Below are positions 57,870 through 64,000 of a DNA stretch of 64,000 nt, one piece after another; the first letter of the stretch is position 1, and each line of letters begins with the position of its first letter. A program made the position numbers and the translations under genes. Location of the stretch: NCBI GenBank assembly GCA_019454045.1, contig SKCR01018442.1, forward strand, positions 310,001-374,000. The letters run 5' to 3'. Origin of the DNA: Zanthoxylum bungeanum. Taxonomy: Eukaryota; Streptophyta; Magnoliopsida; Sapindales; Rutaceae. The notes below the pieces were generated by a model. The model saw only the letters and a program-made list of their open reading frames with translations. It searched no databases and was not told the DNA's origin.

Positions 57870-58928
57870 TGTAATACTACGTGACCAAAAAAAAAAAAAA
57901 AAAATTTTAAGGGGCCGTGACATTTTTTTTCAGCATTTCTTTCTCTTCCATTTTTTCTTTCTTTCTATTTCCTTCTTTTCTCCGAAATACTCTCTCTCTC
58001 AACTTAATCTTTAAACCGCCGCCGCCGCTTCACCGTCGACCTTCTGCCACCACGCGCCGGTCCGCCAGAAAGCTATCGCCGTCAGCTTTCCAGATCCGCC
58101 GAGATCAACGCCATCGGACACCGGACGCGCCGTCACGCTCCGTCTGAAGGGAGCGACTCATCGCCATCGTTTCTTCATTTTCCGGCCATCTCTGATCACT
58201 TCTGACGGCCACCTACGACGAGTGGATACTTTTCAGGCCGAGATCTTCCAACGCCAGTGGTCACTTCCGGATCCGACATCGTTTGGATTGTTTTCCGTTT
58301 TGTAAATTACTGGTAATTCGGGATTTGTACTGGAAGTCGAGATCCGACCGTTGGATCAGCGATCCGAATGTATCAGATTATTGCTCTCGATTATACGAGC
58401 GTTTTGGTATATATATCCACCGTTGAAAGTATCTGGTTGTGGGGCCCGCTTTTTGGTAGTGGGGCCCAATTTTCGTTGTGGGGCCCACTTGTCTCGTTAA
58501 GAGTATCAGCAAGTTCCGAAGTCATTCTTCGCTGTGATCCTTGAGATGTTGCTGACCAGTGGATCTTTCTTTGAGAGGTTTGGAGATCGTTGGAGCTCGG
58601 TATGTGATTATTATCATTTTGGGGGTGTAAATGATAGAATTGGAAAGTTTTGGACATAATTGTAAATTCTGGCTTTTAGGGGTTAAATAGTAATATTTAA
58701 GAATTGTAGGACTATTTGGGCATATTAGAAAGTTTATGGGTTAAATCGTAATTTTGGATAATTGAGGGACCTGATCGTAATTTTATATTTTTCAGATTCT
58801 TTGCGAGGAGATAGATATATTAAGGGCTTTTGCATGGATAGAGGTAAGTACACTCTGTGGTGATTCTCTTAACATATTGTTTGATGATTGATGGTTGTGG
58901 TGAGAGTCGGTATATATAAATATAATGG

Positions 58929-58997
<69 letters not shown>

Positions 58998-59468
58998 TAA
59001 ATATATTTTGTTGAGATATAATATTGAGATATTGAAAGCATGATAAATATGAAATCATGATTGTTGAGATGAGATTGATGGATTGGATGCGAGATGTGAT
59101 TGTATTGGATGATGTGTGTTGTTGTGTTATGCTGCCGGGTTTTGTATAATAGTGGTCGGATTTGAGATGAGATGTGATGATACATCAGATGATATGAGAT
59201 GATCAAAACCTTGGGAGTTGTGATGAGGTACTCTCCCATTGATTTTTGATTTGGGGGTATACGGGGACTCCCCCATTGGTTATATTTCACTCACATTTTG
59301 CGAGTTGATATGGTTGGAAACCTTGGGAGTTGTGATGAGGTACTCTCTCATTGGTTTCAATCCTCTGTTATACTAAACCCGGATTAGCAACCATGTATGT
59401 TTGTATTGTTGTGGGATGATTGTTGTGATGATATTATAATATATGTTATTTTCATATATTGTATTATA

Positions 59469-59511
<43 letters not shown>

Positions 59512-59697
59512 TATTTATAAATGTTTGTTGGAAATTGATTGAGTAATCGATATCATGAGAACATAATGGTGAATACTAATTTGAGATATAAATTGAAATA
59601 TTGAGTACTATGTGATTTTGAGATGGGTTGATGGATGAAATGAGATAGCTGTTATATATCTGAACTGATATTTTCATATATTAATTACCATATATAT

Positions 59698-59756
<59 letters not shown>

Positions 59757-60116
59757 CCTATTTTGTTGGTGAGGTCATGTTGAGAGAATGAGTGTTACTT
59801 GCTGAGCTTTTTAAGCTCACTCCCCTCTTCCCCCAAACATTCCAGGTAATTCGCGAGCACAGTAGGAGCAGTACCAGATTTGGATCCACGTGCCACAGTT
59901 GTATTTTCGGGTTGGTCCAGACATTTGAGTCGTCACTTGTATATTATAAAGACGTGTTGTAAACCATATTTTTGATGTATATTCCATGTGTTTGTAATTT
60001 ATGATGTATTATTGTGTGAAATCAAATGGTGGGTTTGACATTTAGATTGCTCATGCTGAAGTTGATCGCAGACCTCTTTCTAGGGTTGGACCCGCCCTAA
60101 GGAGGGGGTCGTGACA
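57870..60116 (+). mobile_element. K 3' LTR, complete
   Basis: 2247 bp, TGTAATACTACGTGACC to GGGGGTCGTGACA. It has three close copies of GTGGGGCCC (58438-58490), a GC-rich block (58015-58150) and long (TA)n runs at 58935-58992, 59484-59506 and 59706-59753. ORFs in the GC-rich block are not supported as genes. Confidence 0.87.
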
Positions 60117-60121
60117 AAACC

Positions 60122-60934
60122 TCCCTCGAACAATAAATTTGTTTGGTTAGTTAGGAAACACACAAATTTGACAAGCATACGAGATTAAACACGGAGATTT
60201 ATATGGTCCGACGGAAAGTGACTCATACCTACGTCCACAGGAGAAAGGGGGATATTTATTATGCCTTGGGGTAAAGACTGACCGATCTTACAAATAAGGG
60301 ATGCACAAATACAATGATATAACACCTCGAGTCTAAACAAGCCTAGTACAATTCTTTCAAGCGGTCGGGTAACTGACCAGCTTTCTCTCTCTATCTCAAG
60401 TTCTTAAATTCTTGATTTTACAAGTTGTGTACTTCAAAATTGCTAACCCTTGAAATTATGACCCCATCATCTTTATATAAGCTCCCAAATCTACTATTTT
60501 ATCAACTCTAACTTCAGCACATGTCACTTGACCATTATTACGACCATCACTTTTCCCAACCATCCTCAGATCCAACCAATTAGATTAGTTCATTCATCTA
60601 CCACTACATCTGGTTATGGCGGCCTACAGTGGCTCTGCTCTACCAATGCACCGCCCTATAGTGGCTGGTAGGGCCTATGATCACTATGAAACGCTATTTT
60701 TCCTTCATCATCATTAGCTTTCTGAAAGCACATATTCTCATGTAGGGTACACATCACAAGATCTCTGACCTGTTCAATCTGTGATCCTATTTTCATTCAT
60801 CGGATCGGCATACTGAGGCAGATGATACTTATCAAAGTCATGTTCAACTTTTCAATTAGGTCGAGGTCACACATAAGGACCTCAATGGGCAGGTTTCAAC
60901 AAACTCTAAGAAAACCCCAAATTTATCTTTTCAT
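60122..60934. other. No recognised gene
   Basis: Single-copy-looking sequence with scattered stops. It includes GATTTATATGGTCCGACGG followed by CCTACGTCCACAGGAG, a motif pair often seen in old plant retrotransposon remnants. I see nothing firm in it. Confidence 0.4.
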
Positions 60935-61370
60935 TAGAGATAGCAATTCTACTCGGATCCGGAATACCCGGAAGGACCCAAGTCCACAATATATTTTTGC
61001 GGACCCGGGTCTTGATTTTAAATATCCGTACGGATACGGGTCCGGGTCCGGGTCCGGGTCCGGATTAATTTAAAAAAAATAAATAATAAATAAATATAAT
61101 TTAGGATATTTTATGAAGTTAATTGGTAATTTTACATGGATCCGATTAATTTTAATTATATTTGCGTGAAATTCAGCTTTTGTAAATTTTAGTGAATTTC
61201 AATTTATGAAAATTTAGGATTTTAACGATGTTAATTAATAAATTTATTTTCTTAAATTTTTATACGGGTCTCGGATCCGAATCCGGGTATACCCGGACTC
61301 GCATCGGGTACACCCAGGTCCGGATCCAGATAATTTTTCCCGAGTCCAGGTCCGGATTTTGCCATCCCTA
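60935..61370. mobile_element. hAT-like MITE 1
   Basis: 436 bp. Ends TAGAGATAGCAA and, reversed, TAGGGATGGCAAAATCCGG: imperfect terminal inverted repeats of hAT type. Flanks CTTTTCAT (60927-60934) and CTCTTCAT (61371-61378) are an 8-bp TSD with one mismatch. Inner ends carry repeats of GGGTCC (four in a row at 61037-61060) and GGATCCG. No transposase, so it would depend on an autonomous relative. Confidence 0.8.
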
Positions 61371-61856
61371 CTCTTCATGTGGTCGGGTCAATATTACTAG
61401 TTTCATCTTCAACATAATCTGCCATCGGGATATACTAAATACAATCTCTAGTATACCCCTCATCGATATCTGAACCTTCCTCGACATAATAACCTCCAAA
61501 AAAAAAAAAAAAAAAAAATCCACATCTACAACTTTCAAAGTTATAATTATTAATTGATTCTCCAGTATATATATTAAAGTAGAATTGCTAGAAGAAATTG
61601 TTGACCATGTTCTTGCTTCAAGTTTCCTGCCGGCTGAGACCGGCCAAATTATTGGACTTGGTCAGATCGTATAAATTAATTGAACCAAATAGACAAATAA
61701 TTTATAATCACAAGCCAAGCCAATCCCTGATGGCGGGCCGGCACATCACAACATACTAAATCGTATACTCTCACAATCACAATCAGTGAGTATGTCAAGC
61801 TTGCTAGTCAAATATGGGACTCCCCACAAGGAAGTCACATATGGGCAGTGTCTTGG
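61371..61856. other. No recognised gene; poly-A tract
   Basis: Continues the flank left of MITE 1. An A-tract of about 21 lies at 61498-61518. No coding frame of note. Confidence 0.4.
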
Positions 61857-61863
61857 GTGACCC

Positions 61864-62412
61864 TAAGGGTGGCAAAATGATTCAACGAATCGAATTTGTA
61901 TCGAATCCTAAACAAATCGAATCAAAATGTGATGGATTTGTATTCGATTCGTTTATTAAACGAATTTTAATATCAGGATTCGTATTTGATTCGTTTATTA
62001 AACGAATCGAATACGAATATTTGTTTATTCGTTTAGTCAATGATATTATTTAATAAAATAATTTACCACAATTCATTTACATTAATTCTTCATAAATATA
62101 TACATATGAAATATGTAATTAATATATTTACTAAAATACCTCACCAAATGTAGAAAATATTAATTTTTCTATGATAATTAGCTATAATTTCTCGAATCTT
62201 AATTGAAAATTAACAAGAACAAGTAAATAAAAATAATAAAACGAATCTTAAACGAATCAATGAGCTTAAATTCGTATTCGATTCGTTTAATAAACGAATT
62301 GAATCGAATTGACTCATTTATTAAACGATTCCATTTTTTCAAACTCGTATTCGCTTTAAAATGAATCGAATCGAACGAATGAACGAATCCTGATCCAAAT
62401 TGCCACCCCTAA
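61864..62412. mobile_element. hAT-like MITE 2
   Basis: 549 bp. Left end TAAGGGTGGCAAAAT and right end, reversed, TTAGGGGTGGCAATTTG. Flanks GTGACCC (61857-61863 and 62413-62419) match over 7 bp, near the 8-bp TSD typical of hAT. Inside, ATTCGTTTATTAAACGAAT occurs twice on the left and a close form on the right, embedded in runs of CGAATCGAAT. The ends are highly self-complementary. It has no coding capacity. Confidence 0.82.
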
Positions 62413-62419
62413 GTGACCC

Positions 62420-63392
62420 GTGAACTTCTAACTTTTTCAAAAATCTTCTGGAAAATAACTTTTGTCGTTGACGTTGATGATGGCAATGAGGAAGAAAATT
62501 AAAATTTATGAATGATTTTAAGTATCTAAAATGGTTGTAAAATACAAATGATAGATAGTTTAATAGATGCCATCCTAAAATTTCACGATATTTTATATTT
62601 ATTTATAACTTGTAGGTTTTTATTTCATATAAATAAATTATGGGTTCTAAAATATTCACATAATTATGGGTTCTAAAATATTCACATAACACTCTTTACC
62701 TGTATACTTTCCAGCCGAGCGAGTGGAAAAAAGCTTTCAATGCTCTAGACCGAACGTGTCGATATTTCCTGGTGCCCGAGCACCCAGCATAATCGGAGTT
62801 CTTATAAATTAAAAAACTATATATTAAATTTCACTTAGAACGCTCTTCTAAATACCAAAATAGACCTCAATTAAACCCTATTTCAAAAAAAAAAAAAAAA
62901 AAAAAAAAAAGAAAAAAAGAAAAAAAGGAGAGAGACCTCAGTTACCCTTTCTTACTTTTACTAGGGATGGTAGTGGTTGGATTAAAATTTGTCAATCTCA
63001 ATTTTATCCTATATCTAGGATCGGGATAAAAAATCATTTCGATCATATCATGTTTAAAATCTCATATCGTTAAAAATTTTGGGATGTTTATTTTATTTCA
63101 TCTCATCCAATTTTTAAAACGAATTAAAAAATATATTCCAAATTCCATCTCGAACGAGACTAGGAGAAAAATTGTCTATGTAATTTCTACATCCATATAT
63201 TTAAATATTTATTAATCATTTAAACTTTTACACAAAAAAATTTAAAACTAGGCAAACGTCAATACTATATATGGCAACAATGTTTTTTTTTTATTTTAAA
63301 AAAACACCTTTAACAGAAAGTTAAAAGAAAAAATCAGAATTAATGAAAACCTAATATTAAACTAAAAACCTAATCACATTGAACTTAGAAGA
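62420..63392. other. Intergenic DNA before the right-edge gene
   Basis: AT-rich, with an A-rich tract (62886-62927) and a stretch from 62964 starting TAGGGATGGTAGTGG that resembles a hAT-type end without a visible partner. No gene recognised. Confidence 0.45.
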
Positions 63393-63995
63393 TTAAAGAC
63401 CTGTTGACTCCAACCAGAATGATAGCTCTCCCGTCTCATCTTCTGTTCCAATAAAAACAGTAATGCTTTCTGCAACATCAACTTCATCAAGTTTCTTGAA
63501 CAAGAGAGGAAACACTTTCTCATCCATCCATTTATTTAATCCCATCCCTCCATTAATTTCACCATACTCTTTTGTAGCCTTTGAAGAAATAATCATCAAT
63601 GCACAACTTGAAGGGCAAACAATCACTTCCCTTTTCTTCACTCCATTACTTGCACCACACGCAAATTCCCTCAACAAAACCCTAGCAGTACCATCCAATG
63701 AATTAACCACCTGTGATTCGAGTGCAACAATTTTTCCCTGGAAAACTTCATGAATATCCCTTGAATCGTCGTCTCTCATTGATCTCTCAACGTCGTGTAC
63801 AACAGAAACAAAGTCGTCGTGCATTACATCCAATCTTGTCATCGTAAAGGGTACCAATTGAATAAAAGAATATTTCAACTCCATCTCTAACAGAGAGAGC
63901 CAAGCACATATGAAACCGCTGCCTCTGTGGTGGTGAGTAGCATTAGCATTAATCTCTTTAATTAACTGGTTGAGTTCAAGCAATGCTCGCCGCAT
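63393..63995 (-). CDS. Unidentified plant protein, C-terminal 200 residues
   Basis: An open frame of 200 codons ending at TAA (63393-63395). The ATG at 63995 is only 5 nt from the window edge and the preceding codon is open, so the protein or exon may extend beyond the window. The translation has a helical look with mixed charges: LELNQLIKEINANATHHH near the start, FICAWLSLLEMELKYSFIQ, then LREFACGASNGVKKREVIVC and ESITVFIGTEDETGELSFWL at the end. It has no transposon motifs and no stops, unlike all else here, so it is probably the last exon of a host gene. I do not recognise the family. Confidence 0.6.
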   Translation of the reverse strand: MRRALLELNQLIKEINANATHHHRGSGFICAWLSLLEMELKYSFIQLVPFTMTRLDVMHDDFVSVVHDVERSMRDDDSRDIHEVFQGKIVALESQVVNSLDGTARVLLREFACGASNGVKKREVIVCPSSCALMIISSKATKEYGEINGGMGLNKWMDEKVFPLLFKKLDEVDVAESITVFIGTEDETGELSFWLESTGL

Positions 63996-64000
63996 AATAT

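Larger units (their letters stand above)
54554..60116 (+). mobile_element. Rearranged chromovirus-like Ty3/gypsy element K
   Basis: TSD AAACC is perfect (54549-54553 and 60117-60121). Content in order: first ~135 bp of an LTR, integrase C-terminal region, PPT, LTR cut after ~1.6 kb, a second copy of the integrase C-terminal region, PPT, and a complete LTR. Gag, protease, RT and RNase H are absent. The chromodomain-like tail points to a chromovirus. The block 54755-57117 is repeated with few changes from 57120, with an offset of 2365 bp. Confidence 0.85.

Noticed and set aside
62964..63240. A third hAT-like MITE starting TAGGGATGGTAGTGG
   Set aside because: No matching right end or TSD found; may be a truncated copy, but it is not supportable.

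Overview
This window is nuclear DNA of a flowering plant, probably a eudicot with a large repeat-rich genome. It is AT-rich and almost wholly made of LTR retrotransposons inserted into one another. The recognisable families are Ty3/gypsy Athila-like, Ty3/gypsy Tat/Ogre-like, a gypsy chromovirus, Ty1/copia SIRE-like and another copia family. Two small hAT-type MITEs and one possible host gene lie at the right end. No tRNA, rRNA, CRISPR or bacterial-type feature was seen. The element letters (E-K) are labels for this report only; lineage calls come from protein motifs and primer sites read by eye.

Layout. 1-3754: 3' end of a Tat/Ogre-like element (I-1), with tandem arrays, PPT and 3' LTR. 3755-5174: AT-rich unassigned DNA with one strong hairpin. 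5175-6256: an LTR-like unit (H). 6257-54337: a six-level nest, with target-site duplications (TSDs) readable at every inner level. A SIRE-like copia element F (6257-54337) is split in its 5' LTR by a solo LTR E2 (7123-50002, TSD AGAAC). E2 is split by an Athila-like element G+ (7846-48256, TSD GTAAC/ATAAC). G+ is split by a second E solo LTR E1 (15242-17573, GTGCC) and by an inverted Athila-like element G- (18389-45507, ACATG). G- is split by a Tat/Ogre-like element I-2 (22004-39737, CATAC). I-2 is split in its 3' LTR by a copia element J (24217-31347, TATGC). 54554-60116: a rearranged chromovirus K (TSD AAACC) with a partly duplicated integrase-LTR unit. 60935-61370 and 61864-62412: two hAT-like MITEs. 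63393-63995: the end of an unidentified minus-strand gene running off the window.

None of the elements looks autonomous. G+ has a complete set of gag C-terminus, protease, RT, RNase H and integrase, but with many stops and frameshifts. G- has lost RT-RNase H-integrase through a deletion between short similar sequences. I-2 has gag and only the last few dozen codons of pol. F has gag and no pol. J has all copia domains but lost the start of gag, the PBS and the end of its 5' LTR. K keeps only integrase C-terminal ends.

Three things stand out. (1) Both Athila-like copies carry, in the env position between pol and the 3' LTR, the same two-part cargo: a 191-codon Cys/Lys/Arg-rich ORF and an intronless copy of a plant LOG gene (cytokinin riboside 5'-monophosphate phosphoribohydrolase). 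(2) The Tat/Ogre-like LTR and the unrelated SIRE-like copia element share a sharply bounded module of about 100 nt in the same orientation, and both carry arrays of a TTCGAACG-type motif. (3) The two Athila-like copies share LTR ends but have different U3 promoter cores; the G+ one has a row of CACGTGTC (ABRE/G-box) motifs upstream of its TATA box.
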